Positions 34,431-45,480 of a stretch of DNA of 64,000 nucleotides are shown here, piece by piece. Position 1 is the first letter of the stretch, and each line of letters begins with the position of its first letter. The notes below the pieces were generated by a model. It saw nothing but the letters and a program-made list of their open reading frames with translations. It was not told the origin of the DNA and searched no databases. The position numbers and the translations under genes are program-made. Where the stretch lies: contig MNCI01004504.1 of assembly GCA_015680685.1 (NCBI GenBank), forward strand, positions 79,409 through 143,408, read 5' to 3'. This stretch comes from Gnetum montanum (taxonomy: Eukaryota; Streptophyta; Gnetopsida; Gnetales; Gnetaceae).

Positions 34431-34448
34431 TGGTGCCATTGCTGGGGA
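34431..34448 (+). other. Primer-binding site, tRNA-Asp type (copy C)
   Basis: TGGTGCCATTGCTGGGGA, one base after the LTR, matches TGGCGCCGTTGCCGGGGA (complement of the plant tRNA-Asp end, general knowledge) at 15 of 18. The three differences are C-to-T, G-to-A and C-to-T, each at a CG of the intact site. Confidence 0.8.
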
Positions 34449-34573
34449 CTTAGTTGTTTGTGTGCTACGTAGAACATAGGAAATCATTCATATCATTGGA
34501 ACATTAGAATGAACCCTTAGGGTTAATTAAGGAAAGACAAGACAATAGTATAGTGCACACCGAACAAGACAAG

Positions 34574-36504
34574 ATGTCTTCTTCTTCACATAAGAGAACT
34601 TCACTGCCTAGGACTAACACAAGAGGCAGTTGACGACATAATACATGTAACCAAGATCCACCAATTCCTCAACAATTTTGTGTGGTATATACTCATCCCA
34701 ATGAGTATGTACCTGATTTCACCTTTACTCTCCACCAAGATGAAAAATTAAGTTGGAGAGACTTGGAGGGTAACATAGTGTTGCCTCTAGACTGATCAGT
34801 CCCCAACATGCTCATTCATGCTCTCACACAAATAGGCATGCTGCTTTCATATGCAGAATACATTACATGTGATCATGACACAAGGGACTATCATCCCACA
34901 GAAGTGCAACATCAAAGGGACTTGGGACAAGAGAGATACCATACATCCTTGAAGGGTAAATGGCCCCATAATGCTCCGCACATTTTGAGCGAAATTGAGG
35001 ATGGTGAACTTGCTTCAACAAGTTCCCCACAAAACAATGTTCCTCCACAATGGTTAGGAGGTGGTGTATCAGAACCTCCACTCTACTATTCACAACCCTG
35101 GTTCTGATACCCACAAACACAAAGTGTTCAATGAGGGAACATGAACACATGATAAGGGAAGATGTTCTGATCGTGATCACGATCAAGGCTGAGACCACTA
35201 AAGAGAAGGTAGAAAACACCGTCATGGTGATGGTTCTTCTTCTTCTTCACCTTCACCCTCTCCTTCAATGTCCAGACATAGTCATAGGGAAACCAATTAT
35301 GAGGATAGGGGAAAATAAAGTGAAAGACATCGATGAGATAGTCGAGAACAAGGATGAGGGCACTCTAAGGAAACAAGGCATAGAAGAAGGGAGAGTAGGG
35401 AACCGTGTACACACCATAGATGCTATGAATGAGATGATCATGAAGAACCCCTACTTACAACTAGAAGCATGCTAGATATAATGGAGGTTGTAAGAGTTCC
35501 AACAAGGCACCAAAAGGATAGTAGGATCAAGAGGTTAGACATGAACAACATCCCACGATTTGAAGGGGGATACAACACTGTTCCTCAAAATCATTTACAA
35601 GAATTCCACGATGCATGTGCCTTGCAAAACATAGAAAATGAATGGAAAAAACTAAAGTTGTTCCCAAGAATACTAGTGAAAGAAGCTGAAAGCTGGTACT
35701 GGTCCTTAGAACCAGAATCCATTCGAAGGCGGAGTACAATGTTAGAACTATTCAATGATAACTACCAAACATACTCTTGAGTGTCTAACCTACAGAAGCA
35801 AATCCAAGGATGGAAGCAAGGAAATCATGAACCCTTGGATGCTGCCATGGGCTGCTATTACGCATTGTTACATCGTTGCCCTGTCCATGGTTATTCGGAG
35901 TGGGATCAACTACGCCATCTCGTGGATGGACTTAGGCATGAAACAAGAAGAACCCTTGGGACGTATGCCCAAGGAAGGTTATCGAAGCTTAGGTCTCATC
36001 AAATTCATAGATTGCTAGAGTAAGTAGCCAAAGAAGAAGGTGATCTATGAAAGAGAGAAAGTGCAAAAGAATACAACTGAGATCCTTCCCTCCAAAAAAG
36101 GGGAGTGAGATTTTGTGAGGAGGAAGAAGAGTCACCACTCGAAGAGATGGTGAATAGGAAAACTTTGCCCCTCCAAAAGTTAACAATAGAAGTATCGACA
36201 AAGATAGACCAAATGTGGAACTCCTTGGATAGTAGGTTTGAATTTGTTCTTAAAATTGTAGAGGAGTCTAGGGAGCTAGCGACCATGAAAAAAAGAAAAA
36301 GAGAGAAGTGGAAAATGCATGTAACAAGGGTAAGGGAAAAATGGTCATCACAGAAGAGGTTGTGGATTCAGACATGGACAATGATGGTGGTTTTGAGATA
36401 TTCCAATACAACCATCCTAAGGGATGTTGCCCAGTGATCTCACATCTACAAGAGTCTAGGGTGTATGCACTCAACCCACAACTAAATAAATGGCAAGCAC
36501 CCTG
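34574..36504 (+). pseudogene. gag of copy C (disrupted)
   Basis: ATG at 34574 (MSSSSHKRTSLPR) aligns with the starts of copies B and E. The frame is broken by TGA codons that look like CGA decay. The segment to 35107 has FCVVYTHPNEYVP and WRDLEGNIVLP. An Arg/Ser/His-rich segment lies at about 35160-35450. The Retrotrans_gag core is in 35469-36023: NNIPRFEGGYN, NEWKKLKLFPRILVKEAE, SWYWSLEPESIRRRS, then RCPVHGYSEWDQLRHLVDGL (family ..CP.HG...W.QL..F..GL). The C-terminal part has EMVNRKTLPLQKL and a coiled-coil-like stretch, then FEIFQYNHPKGCCP, in which the first two Cys of the CX2CX3HX3C motif have become Phe. Confidence 0.85.
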
Positions 36505-37581
36505 ACAGTTACCTTATCCACAAGGTAGCCCAAGGTAGTTCCAACAACCTTCAACATATTATCCAAGTGGAAATCCACCACAACCCATTGAGCAACATCA
36601 ATAGTGGCAATACCCACAGTTATGGGGGATGCCACCACCAAGGCAACAATACCCCTACTGGCAACCTGACCCATATGGCTACTACGTGTAGCATCCAATC
36701 TCTCCACATGACTCTGTTAGTCACATTACACCGCAACATCATTACCAAGCCCTTGAGTATTATAGAAATCATTCTCCTAGGGAATATAACCCAAAAATAT
36801 ACCATCCTTCAAATCCATCCACAACTCTCACACCAATAGCTCCATTACCACCTATTCCAACAATGCAAGGGGGACTCCCTACTCAACCGTAGCAACACAA
36901 TGCCACAAGGGCTATAAACCCTCAACCTGTTGTTGGTTCTAACAACCGTATGAAGAAAAGACCTTTCTTCAGAACCAACAGTCCAACCAAGCCCTTACAA
37001 CCACAAGCGGTTGAACCTTTGAACGCCTCCCCATCAAACAAGGCTTTAGAGCTCCCTTCAAATCAAACAACGAGCTCAACACATACGGTTATGTTAATAC
37101 ATGTCATTACTGACTAGATTAAGGTTGGACACCTTCCCAAGAAATTCTCTAATCCTGGAAGCCCTCTAATCTACAAATCGTTAGGAATGATCCATGCAAA
37201 GCTCTTCTAGACTTAGGTTCTGGAGTCAACTTAATATCACAACAAATGTACAAATCTTGGAACCTACCTCCATTAAAGAAGAGAAATATTTGCCTAGAGC
37301 TAGCCAACCAGTCCATCACTATTCCTTTGGGACTGGTGGAGGACATTGTCACCACTATGTGTGGGTGGTTGTACCCAGCTGATTTCCTAGTGATACAAGT
37401 GAATAACGGTAGAGGGGACTTCCCAATAATAATGGTAAGGGCATGGCTAAGTACTATAGATTCATGCCTAGGAATCCGTTATCTTTCCCTGGAAATATCT
37501 AAGGAGAAGACTTTTGGAAAGATCGAGAAGAGGAAGGTTTCATGGATCACATACAGTGATACATGGTGCAATTGCATGTAG
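36505..37581 (+). pseudogene. Linker and aspartic protease of copy C
   Basis: 36505-37140 translates to a Pro/Gln/Tyr-rich linker (GMPPPRQQYPYW, PPIPTMQGGLPTQP) in changing frames. The protease is at about 37190-37581: KALLDLGSGVNLISQ across a frame change, then WNLPPLKKRNICLELANQS, PLGLVEDIVTTMCGW, ADFLVIQV and DFPIIMVRAWLSTID. DLGS replaces the usual DSGS or DTGS. It ends at a TAG (37579-37581) after CNCM, a position also used in copy B. Confidence 0.82.
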
Positions 37582-38923
37582 AGATCATGGGTTGTGCAAA
37601 GTTTAACATTGCCTGCATGCAACCGATGTGCACAAGACATTACCATATAAAAGTTCCTGTATGCAGTAGCCACACAACAAGAAGACACCAAGTGGCTAAT
37701 AGCTGATCAAGAGAGAAACTCACTAACGTGCATGGAACTAAGTAAGGGAATAACTTGCGCTTACATCGAAACATAGATGCACTAGAGTAAGTCCACTACC
37801 AACTTCCAAGCCTTAACCTTGAAAACATCAACTAGGGGAAGTTGGAAATTCCTAGAAACTCAAACAAGAGCCCCTAGAATTGAAACCATTACCCATCGGT
37901 CTGGAATATATGACCCTCAAAAATGGAAAATCAGTAATCATCAATGTAAGACTTGCTTCCAAACAAAAAGGAAGACTATTGAAAGTAATAAACAAGTGGT
38001 CAAAATCCTTTTCCTGGTCATATCTCGAATTAACTGAAATAGATCCTAGGATATGCTAGCATAGGATTTACACTAACCTCTCCATGAAACCTCAAAAACA
38101 ACTGTAGAGGTGATTGAACCCAAAATTGGAGCAAGTAGTAAAAGAAGAAATAGAACAACTTCTTAAGGCTGGGTTTATCTATCCTATTACTGATAGAGAA
38201 TGGGTTATCCCTCTGGTAATCATGCCTAAAAAGGAAGGCAAATGGAGGATGTGCATATATTTTAGGCTGCTGAACATGGCAACATTTAAGGATCACTTTC
38301 CATTTCCATTCGTTGACCAAGTCTTAGAAACCATAGCAGGGCATCGCTATTACAGTTTTCTAGATGGCTATAGTGGATACAACCAAATACGGATAGCCCC
38401 AAAATACCAAGCCAAGACAATGTTCACTAGTCCTTGGGGAACGTTTACGTATAAACAAATGTTGTTTGGCTAGTGCAATGCTCTTGCCATATTTCAACAC
38501 CTAGTTCTAAGCATATTCCAACAGCAGATAGGGAATGGAGTAGAAGTCTTTATGGATGACTTCTCCACCTATGGAACAAGTTTTGATCAAGCCTTGGACC
38601 GACTAGAGCAAGTGCTAAAAAGATGCATAGAAACTAATTTAAGGCTCGACTAGTAGAAAATCCATTTAATGATCCAAGAAGGCATAGTACTTGGGCATAA
38701 GGTTTCACATGCAGGAATAGAGGTAGACCCAGATAAAATTAGGGTCATCCAAGGAATCACCAATCAATTGGGAATTTTCAAAGACATTCAATCATTCCTT
38801 GGACATACTCACTACTATAGGAGATTCATTAAGAACTTCTCCAAGATTTCCAAACCATTGGTTGAGCTAACAAAGAAGGACGTACCATTTGAGTGGACCA
38901 GGGAATGTGAACGAGCATTCTAA
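37582..38923 (+). pseudogene. Protease-RT linker and reverse transcriptase of copy C
   Basis: 37600-38100 is the linker with LTLPACNRCAQ and a decayed DPRIC.HRIYT. RT runs about 38114-38923: EEIEQLLKAGFIYPITDREW, KWRMCIYFRLLN, FKDHFPFPFVDQVLE, YYSFLDGYSGYNQIRIAP, FTSPWGTFTYKQM, then a stop, then VFMDDFSTYGTSFDQALD near 38545 with the catalytic FMDD intact, then IQEGIVLGHKVS and IQSFLGHTHYYRRFIKNFSK. Only a few stops interrupt it, so this is the best-preserved RT besides that of copy D. Confidence 0.9.
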
Positions 38924-39500
38924 ACTCTGAAACAAAAGCTTGTAGAAACTCTCATTCTACAAGCTCCTAACTTGTCTAGACTATTCCACATAATGACTGA
39001 TGCATTTAATTATTCTTTAGGATCCTTACTTACATAGTTAGATGACCAAAATTCCCTTATTATATCCATTGTGCAAGTAGAAGTATTGCTGGTGCACAAC
39101 TTAACTACACAACTACAGAGAAAGAATTAATGGATGTAGTGTTTGCATTGGATAAGTTTAGGCACTATGTGTTAGGCTACAAAGTGTTCATCCACATGGA
39201 TCATAGTGCAATTTGGTTCCTCATGAATAAGACAACAGTTAGCCCTCGTATTATACGATGGCTGGTAATCCTATAGGAGTTTGATCTAACAATGGTTGAT
39301 CAAAAAGGCACCGAGAATGTAGTTGCAAATCATTTATCTTGGTTGCGCTGGATAGCAAAGAGGATGAATATGTAATGACTGATCATTTTCTTGATGAAGC
39401 CCTCTTTACTAGTGTAGTGAATAACCAACCCACAAAGACAAACTGGTATAGTAGCATTCTCACCTATCTCCTTATTCAACAAGCACCACAGGAGCTGGAT
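38924..39500 (+). pseudogene. RNase H of copy C
   Basis: FHIMTDAFNYSLGSLLT carries the first catalytic Asp; a frameshift follows near 39050. Later blocks are ELMDVVFALDKFRHYVLGYK, HMDHSAIWFLMNKTT, PRIIRWLVIL.EFDLTMVD and a decayed ENVVANHLSWL. Equivalent blocks are intact in copy D. Confidence 0.8.
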
Positions 39501-40651
39501 GTTAGGAAGAAGCAATAGTTTCTTCACAGAGCCATGTACTTCATGAAGATCAATGGACAACTTTACAAAGTGTGTCCTGATGGCTTGGTTCAATGGTGCA
39601 TGCATGAGGTAGACCAACTGAGAGTTCTCCAAGATGCTCATGAGGGCCCTTGTGGGGGTCACGATGTGGGGAGACGAACAGCTATTAAGATCTTGCTTGT
39701 AGGATATTACTGGCCAACATTCTTTTGGGATTCCCATCAATTTGTCTAATCTTGTGAGTGCTATCAACATGATGGGGGAATGACTACTAAAATGGAGGAT
39801 CCGCAACAATGGATTCAACCATTAGAACCCTTCAACATTTGAGGAATAGACTTTATGGGGCCCATTACACCAATGTCCAATGGAAAAGCTTACATTGTAG
39901 TTGTCATAGACTATCTAATGAAATGGGTTGAAGCAACTACTATCACAGACTACACATCATCTACAGCTACATAATTTATGCAACAAAAAATCATAAATAG
40001 GTTTGGTGTTCCATGTGCACTTATTTTGGATAATGGAACACATTTCACAGGTGTAACTTTTCAAAAGTTAATGCAATGCTTAGGGGTTAAACATAAATTG
40101 ACTACACCTTATCATCCCCCAATCTAATGAACAAGCTGAGGTCACCAACAGGAAGATCACTAAAATATTGACTACAATTAGCAAGTATAGGTGAGATTGA
40201 AGCACTTAAACTAAATGAAACTCTTTGGGCATACCACTCCACCTGAAAACTTCCTATGGGCTACTCTCCCTATGAGTTAGTATACGAAAAGCTTCCAACA
40301 CTTCTAATTCAAACTGAGCAACGTCATGACTTGAAGATTCGAAAGGTTAAGTATCAACCAAGAGATAAGGTTCTCTACTGGAACCCCACACATGTGCCAC
40401 AACACACAAAATTTCAAACACTATAGGAAGGACCTTACATTATTCATACAACCTTTCCTTTAGGGGCCATGACCATATACAAACTTGAGAGCCCTGACAA
40501 GAGATTGTTAGTCAATGTGAAATAGACCAAACCCTTCCATGAGTTTAGAACGGTCAGTGTACATAATACCTCTGAGAAGGAATGAACCTTATCACTATTT
40601 TGGATCTCCTCCTTCTAACTCAGTCATGGGGGATACAGCCACCTTTGCTAA
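39501..40651 (+). pseudogene. Integrase of copy C
   Basis: HHCC region: DAHEGPCGGHDVG and SCECYQHDGG at about 39627-39780. Core: GIDFMGPITPMSNGK (first Asp), DYLMKWVEATT, LILDNGTHFTGVTF at about 40020 (second Asp intact), then after a frameshift in HPPI the Glu in EQAEVTNRKI. About 100 bases between 40320 and 40325 are missing compared with copy B (the LNLxLAxK segment), so the C-terminal part is shortened. It ends LSHGGYSHLC at the TAA 40649-40651. Confidence 0.85.
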
Positions 40652-40772
40652 CCAATTGAGGTCCTTAGTTCCTTTGAAGTTTTTTTTTACACATTTTTGT
40701 TTTACAAATTTCTTTAACTTTTCTTGTTTTTGTTTTACAACATCGTTTATACTTTTTCATTTCTTTATGTGA
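40626..40772 (+). CDS. Phe-rich hydrophobic frame overlapping the pol stop (ORF2, copy C)
   Basis: 48 codons from the ATG in ATGGGGGA, overlapping the end of pol in another frame. It starts MGDTATFANQLRSLVPLK and continues FFFTHFCFTNFFNFSCFCFT, a hydrophobic, Phe- and Cys-containing stretch. The N-terminal pattern matches copies B and D, and the reading frame is open in each. The tail is encoded by a T-rich tract. Function unknown. Confidence 0.35.
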   Translation: MGDTATFANQLRSLVPLKFFFTHFCFTNFFNFSCFCFTTSFILFHFFM

Positions 40773-40860
40773 TTGTTTGTTTTGTTTCTTTTTGTTTTTT
40801 TTTTTTGTTGTTATTCTTGCCTTTGTCTTTTTTTTTGTTTTTGTTTTGTTAGATTCATCA
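40680..40860 (+). repeat. T-rich tract with TTTTTGTTTTACA words
   Basis: Long T-rich low-complexity run with repeated TTTTTGTTTTACA and TTTTTGTTTT words. The equivalent in copy D abuts the N gap at 50046-50250. Confidence 0.85.
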
Positions 40861-42002
40861 CCTAATAAGTGCTCTTGATGGTGGTATGAACTATATTCTA
40901 TTGATTGCTAATGTTTGGTTTATACCTTTGAGTTATAATGTTGATCCTAATATATGGTTCTTTTGATATAATAGGCAATGAGTCCACGTCATCCATGCAT
41001 TCATGAATTTCTATGGTCTCTCTTGTCTTGGAACTGTACAGTCCTTTTCTTTAATAATAAAACTATTAACGAATTGGTGACTAGGCATTTCTCAAACTAA
41101 AGAAGGACTCAAGGACTAAAAAGGATGTCACTTCAAGGGGATTTGATGCATTTGTGCTGACCATTCTCTTGGGTGCTTGGATGTTTTCTTCTTGAGTTTT
41201 CCTTACCATTCTAACATTGCTTCATTATTGGGAAGTTGAGCCAAGAAAAATAAGTCTTTGCATGGTGTGGTTCTCACGCAAAAAAAATAGTGAGAATTCA
41301 CAACACACCCCTTAGAAAAAATAATCATATGGGCTACAAGCACTGGTTATGGAACTAAATAAACATGTTCCCTCTAACTAAGGCCCTTTATTGCTTCCTA
41401 CTTTTCCCTTTCTCATTTCTTGGGAACGGTGGTGACTCTTTGGCAGAAACCTTCTTGTTACTTCAAGTGGATGGACTGGCCAAGTGTATTAATGCGAAGT
41501 CACTGGATGTGGACTATTTGAGGCTGGATTTGAAATGAGATCTACTCAGTCACATTAACCATAAATACACAAGGGTCTGTACACCATCATTCTACTCCAT
41601 TCTATTCTCTTCTCCCCATCATTCTTTCTCCATTTTCCACCTCATTGTCAGTTGTATCAGTAGTCTATATTTTTGTTGATGTATTTTTTTCTCTTTGGTG
41701 AATTCTTGAGGTTAAGTCTTTAAATCTTGCTCCCAAATGACATTTCTAGAGCCTACGAACTCTTTGAATGTGGGTTTGTTAGGGCATAAAGGGCATGAGC
41801 CTACTTTGGGGAGGACCCACTGGCAGTCCTATTTGGTGCATCAGTTAACTTCTTTCTCTTAAAATTTCTGCAATCAACATTTTTTTGTTTCATTCCCACC
41901 TCTAACATCCATTTTATCGGCATTTCCATTGTTTCTTTTTCTCCATCTTTCTTATTCCTTATATTTTTTCATTCTATCACTACCAGAGGATCGCTTTTAG
42001 TC
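40861..42002 (+). other. Post-integrase region of copy C
   Basis: No long open frame. About 41450-41538 reads LLLQVDGLAKCINAKSLDV and stops at a TGA (41536-41538) at the same place as copies B and D. Otherwise unassigned but clearly alignable to D, so it is family-specific sequence and not an insertion. Confidence 0.55.
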
Positions 42003-42364
42003 ATGGGGGCCTTCGTCCAATTTTTCCTAACCCCTAAACCTTGGGTAGTCACCAGTGTTATATCTCTAGAATCAATATTGGCCATATCACAACTCAGCCA
42101 ATGGACCTTACACTAAGGCAAGGTATCAGCTATATTGTGATTTACTTATCCTTGCTCATATGTGATTGTGTTGTGTGTGTAGATGGAAATCATACAGCAA
42201 TGGACTGGACTTGGAGGAAACACTCAAGATGGACTGGTGCTAGAACAGTTGTGCAAGGAACAAGATTGATGGTGTGGTTATGGATGGATAATGAAAGGTG
42301 TAATCTTGGCGTCGGCAACAACACATCTTCTCCTTTTCTCTCTTCTCTCTTAGCTGCCAAATAA
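42003..42364 (+). CDS. Small frame with hydrophobic segment (ORF3, copy C; one frameshift)
   Basis: It begins at an ATG in a second GTCATGGGGG run (ATG 42003) with MGAFVQFFLTPKPWVV, then changes frame near 42045-42060 and continues open in the frame 42041-42364 (107 codons): GHITTQPMDL, a hydrophobic GISYIVIYLSLLICDCVVC segment, then DGNHTAMDW, KHSRWTGART, WMDNERCNLG and a TAA after LSSLLAAK. Copy D has the first half open without frameshift (48904-49128), and copy B keeps the second half in the same frame. Two Asn-X-Thr sequons are present (NHT, NTS-type NNT). No known family is recognised. Small membrane or envelope-like relic is one guess. Confidence 0.4.
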
Positions 42365-42541
42365 GGCTGGATGTCAATTATGTATAGTGTTCACTCTTAT
42401 GGTCATGAACACTAATGTTGCCATGTATTGTAATGTTAATTTGTTCACATGTCACCCCATTCACCATTAGTTGTCATTTAAGTCAATAATCCCATACCTT
42501 CCCAATATTTTGTAAGGAACTTGAGAACGAGTTTTCATTCA

Positions 42542-42553
42542 ATCATGGGGGTA
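42542..42553 (+). other. Polypurine tract of copy C
   Basis: ATCATGGGGGTA directly before the 3' LTR. The same GTCATGGGGG word occurs at 40623 and 42000 in this element. Confidence 0.8.
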
Positions 42554-43360
42554 TGATGAGCCGCGATATCACGTACGTGATATCGCATACGCAATATCAC
42601 ATCCGCCATGCAATATCATGTCCTACCTCATCTTCTATAAATAAGAGGTGGTGTCGTTTGTTCCAAGGCAACTAGACTTAGACCCTTAGCCAGATTCTTG
42701 CAGTTTTTTCATTCCAGAGTTAGAATTATTTCTGTGTGCTCATAATAGGAGTCATAGAGTGAACGGATCTTTATTTGAGCAATTTGTACCTAAGCACAAT
42801 TTTTTGTATGGCAATAAAGATGAAATTTATGATAAACCTTGCAGCATATAGATTAAGCTAATTAGTAATTAATTATTATTTAACACTTTCCTAGTTAATT
42901 AATATCTCTCTCAATCTTCGACCCTCTTAGCTAAGTACACTCAGTACGACCGCTTCAAGCATGCGTGTAGTGCTTGGTAACCCAGTAATGATTAACGTTT
43001 GGTAATCCTAGCAGCGTTGCACTATTTTAGGATGTGTATAGCAATTGGGAATAGATACTACTATTAGAAATATTTAGAAACTAGTTAATGAATAGTTAAT
43101 GTAAGTTAGCCACTTAGTTCTCTCTCCCTCTTCTTATTAGCAAAAGACATAAAAAATAAGAAAGCTATAAAAATCATATACCTCAAGCTTACTTAACCAT
43201 ACAACTGTGAAAAAACAAGTAATTTTGGGAAGACAACAATTGATTAACCCTGAGTGTTCCATTAAGGCATATAAGCACTTAGTCCTTGGAGTTCGACCGG
43301 ATCATGCATGAAATGCTCGTATTCGTATGGTTGAGTGTAGGGGTACCTCACCACTCATCA
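42554..43360 (+). repeat. 3' LTR of copy C
   Basis: Starts TGATGAGCCGCGATATC, TATAAATA at 42636-42643, ends CACCACTCATCA. Followed by the target duplication TGAGG. Confidence 0.93.
42561..42643 (+). promoter_or_regulatory. U3 palindrome cluster and TATA box, copy C 3' LTR
   Basis: GATATC or AATATC cores at 42565-42570, 42579-42584, 42593-42598 and 42612-42617 (steps 14, 14, 19), each in a GCGATATCGC-like palindrome, then TATAAATA at 42636-42643. The ACGTACGT linker between the first two is itself palindromic. Confidence 0.68.
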
Positions 43361-43365
43361 TGAGG
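43361..43365 (+). other. Target site duplication of copy C, right copy
   Basis: TGAGG here equals TGAGG at 33646-33650. A 5-bp duplication is the Ty3/gypsy norm. Confidence 0.92.
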
Positions 43366-43925
43366 GATAAATTACCCAATCATTTACCATCATTCATTCT
43401 AGTAAAATTTCAAGAATAAAAAAATCTACAAAATTACATAGTAAATTTCTCCCAAATAGCGATAGATATTGAGATTTACTTGCACATAGCACATGTTTTA
43501 GCTTTGAGATAAATATAGAATTACTAAAAACTATTGCAAAATGACTAAAATACGATCAAAATAGTGAATGTCCCCAATTCTAACTATTCAACTTCCAAGA
43601 TTAAGTGAATAATGATGAATGATATTGATATGTTAATGAAAGATTAATGAATTTATGATGAATAAGTGAATCTCTTGCTGAAATTATGCTACTAATTATA
43701 TTTTATGAATTTCCAATAGATACCTTGAATATATATATGTGACAAGTGGGGAAAAGATTACTAAAAATAATACAATATATCCCAAATAATATATATATAT
43801 ATATGGATTAGGGCTAAAATAACATTACAACTACACCTCAATTTAAAATTTTTCTATATTTTATTAAAATAAACTCCTATTATATAATAACAACAAAAAA
43901 TTACTATCTTCTACTCTTTACAAGA
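43366..43925 (-). repeat. 5' LTR of copia element G, part 2
   Basis: Aligns with 28700-29216 of the left LTR (AAATCTAC.AAATT, GATCAAAATAGTGAAT, ATTAAAATAAACTCCTAT, TTCTACTCT). It includes an (AT)8 run at 43789-43804 where the left LTR has (TG)11. The terminal TGTAAAGAG on the minus strand mirrors the CTTTCA at the other end. Confidence 0.78.
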
Positions 43926-44700
43926 AACAAAGAATAGGTATCTAAAGTAGAGCTTCTTTAAGGGTAGTGAATGTGCATTCACATTCTTCTATCCATTTGA
44001 ATTTTGTATCTTTTTGTAATTAACTTAGTTAGAGGAGTAGAGATCTTACTAAAGTTAGGATTAAACCATCTATAATGTCCCATTTGCCCAAAAAAGAATC
44101 TTAAATCTTTAAATATTAAAGGTATTGAAATCTATTCTATATTCCTAAATTTGGTTAGGTTTATTTAAATTTCTTTCTTAGAAATCCTCTATTCTAGAAA
44201 TATCCCTTCTCTAGCCATTAAAAAATTCTTAGTATTATATTATATTCTTCACATCTTACTAACACATTTTTTAGTTTCTAAAGTACATCCTCAAAGTTTG
44301 TTTGAATGTTGAGAATTTTTTCATGAATACTTCTACAAACCATCCTATCATATCATAAAAGATATTATACATTAGTCATTAAAAAGTGCATTGTACATTG
44401 CACAACCAAAAAGGCATTACCTTATAGCAAAATGTATCTAATTAATAGGGAAATCTCATTTTGTGTTCATTATCTAGTATTATTATGATTAGATATAACC
44501 ACTATACTCATCTAGAAAATAATAATATTCATTTCCAACTATTCTATTTAGAATTTAATTAATAAAATATAAGGTAAATTTATCTTTATGTATAGCTAAA
44601 ATTAACATCTTATAGTCAACACATACTCTCCACTTATTCTGGTTCTTTGAAACTACTATGAGAGGCCTCATCCAAGAAAAATCAAACATCAAGTATATAA
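43926..44700 (-). pseudogene. Reverse transcriptase of gypsy element F (right half)
   Basis: Minus-strand reading from 44690: PLIVVSKNQNKWRVCVDYKM, HKDKFTLYFINQILNRIV, EYYYFLDEYSGY, then a decayed middle, then FFFGQMGHYRWFNPNFSKIS and PLTKLITK (family FLG...YYRRFI..FSKIA.PLT.L), ending with TTLKEAL and IPIL at the insertion point of copia G. Reading then resumes at 28435 with the expected RNase H start. The YMDD region is not legible. Confidence 0.75.
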
Positions 44701-45129
44701 AGAATATTTCTAATAATTTTTCTACTTCCTTTCTAATGACTTCTTATATCATTGAATTTTCTCTTCTTTGTCTTTCTTCTATTCATTATTTGGTCAATAG
44801 AAATCCTAGGTTGGCATATATTTGTTGGAATTTCCTTGATATTTTTATGCATGAAAGAAAATGCATCTTTATGTTCCTTAATAATTCTCTTTAATTAATA
44901 TTTCTAAGGTCTTGTAATTTGTGAATAAATAATTACAATTTTATTATAGTCAATTATTTTGTACTTAAGGTTTTCTGGTAATTAAGGTAGATCTAGTTTT
45001 TCCTCTCCATTCTCTATTTCTACAACTAGTAATTCTAGGGGATCATTTTCTAGTATTGTTTCTATAGTAGTTAATTCCTAAGCCAATTTTTTAAATTTCA
45101 AAAAAGCTTGACTCGTTGTTTAAGGTCTC
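44701..45129 (-). other. Protease-RT linker of element F
   Basis: Decayed sequence between protease and RT on the minus strand; no motif of its own. Confidence 0.4.
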
Positions 45130-45480
45130 CCATACTTATTTCCATTACTTCTATCCTAACATTACTAATAAAATTAGCAGTAGTCATCTACGATCTTCCT
45201 AATATGATACCATATGAATAGTCACTAAATTTGATTTTTATAACAACTAAATCTATTAGATATTGGAATCCTTGTATTGTGATTACAATATTTTCTCTTA
45301 TTCCCTTAGGCTAGACTATAGACTTATCTTCCATAATTAATTTATTATGATAGGGAACTAAAGGTGGTATACCCAACTTTTCATATTCATTATTTGTAAT
45401 GATACTAATGCTTACTTCTAAGTCTACTAATAACTTAAATTTACTATGTTGCATAGATACTTTTATGATTGGAGCATATG
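45130..45480 (-). pseudogene. Aspartic protease of gypsy element F
   Basis: Minus strand reads KLLVDLEVSISIITNNEYEK (family ..VDTGSSVSIIT...), LGIPPLVPYHNKLIMEDKSI, GIRENIVITIQGF, IDLVVIKI and YGIILGRS (family ..DIILGRPWL). The block pattern is that of Tat/Athila-like retropepsin. The catalytic Asp is present, but Gly-Ser after it has become Glu-Val. Confidence 0.7.

Larger units (their letters stand above)
33651..43360 (+). mobile_element. Athila-like Ty3/gypsy retrotransposon, TGATGAG family, copy C
   Basis: Structurally the most complete element of the window, 9710 bp: LTR 33651-34429, primer site, gag, protease, RT, RNase H, integrase, post-integrase region, polypurine tract, LTR 42554-43360. 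A perfect 5-bp target duplication, TGAGG, flanks it (33646-33650 and 43361-43365), and the copia LTR of element G continues on both sides. The LTRs differ by roughly a tenth by eye, mostly transitions, and the genes carry stops, so it is not recent and not active. Confidence 0.95.
28436..43925 (-). mobile_element. Ty1/copia retrotransposon G, interrupted by copy C
   Basis: Left LTR 28436-29220, internal region about 29221-33330, right LTR 33349-33650 continued at 43366-43925 after copy C. Without copy C it is about 5.8 kb, usual for copia. Internal order on the minus strand (gag/protease, integrase, RT, RNase H) is the copia order. It sits inside the RNase H region of gypsy element F, and AACAA is found beside both ends (28431-28435 and 43926-43930), consistent with a target duplication, although the exact right LTR end is uncertain by about 3 bp. 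Confidence 0.82.

Noticed and set aside
42160-42190. TGTGTAG/ATGGAAATC (C), TGTGTGCAG/ATGG (D) and ATATGCAG/ATGG (B) as a 3' splice site, with GGTAAGT in the A/D LTR as donor
   Set aside because: The resemblance is good, but in copy C the open frame of ORF3 runs through the supposed acceptor, and the GTAAGT donor is absent from the LTRs of copies B, C and E. Kept only as a remote possibility.
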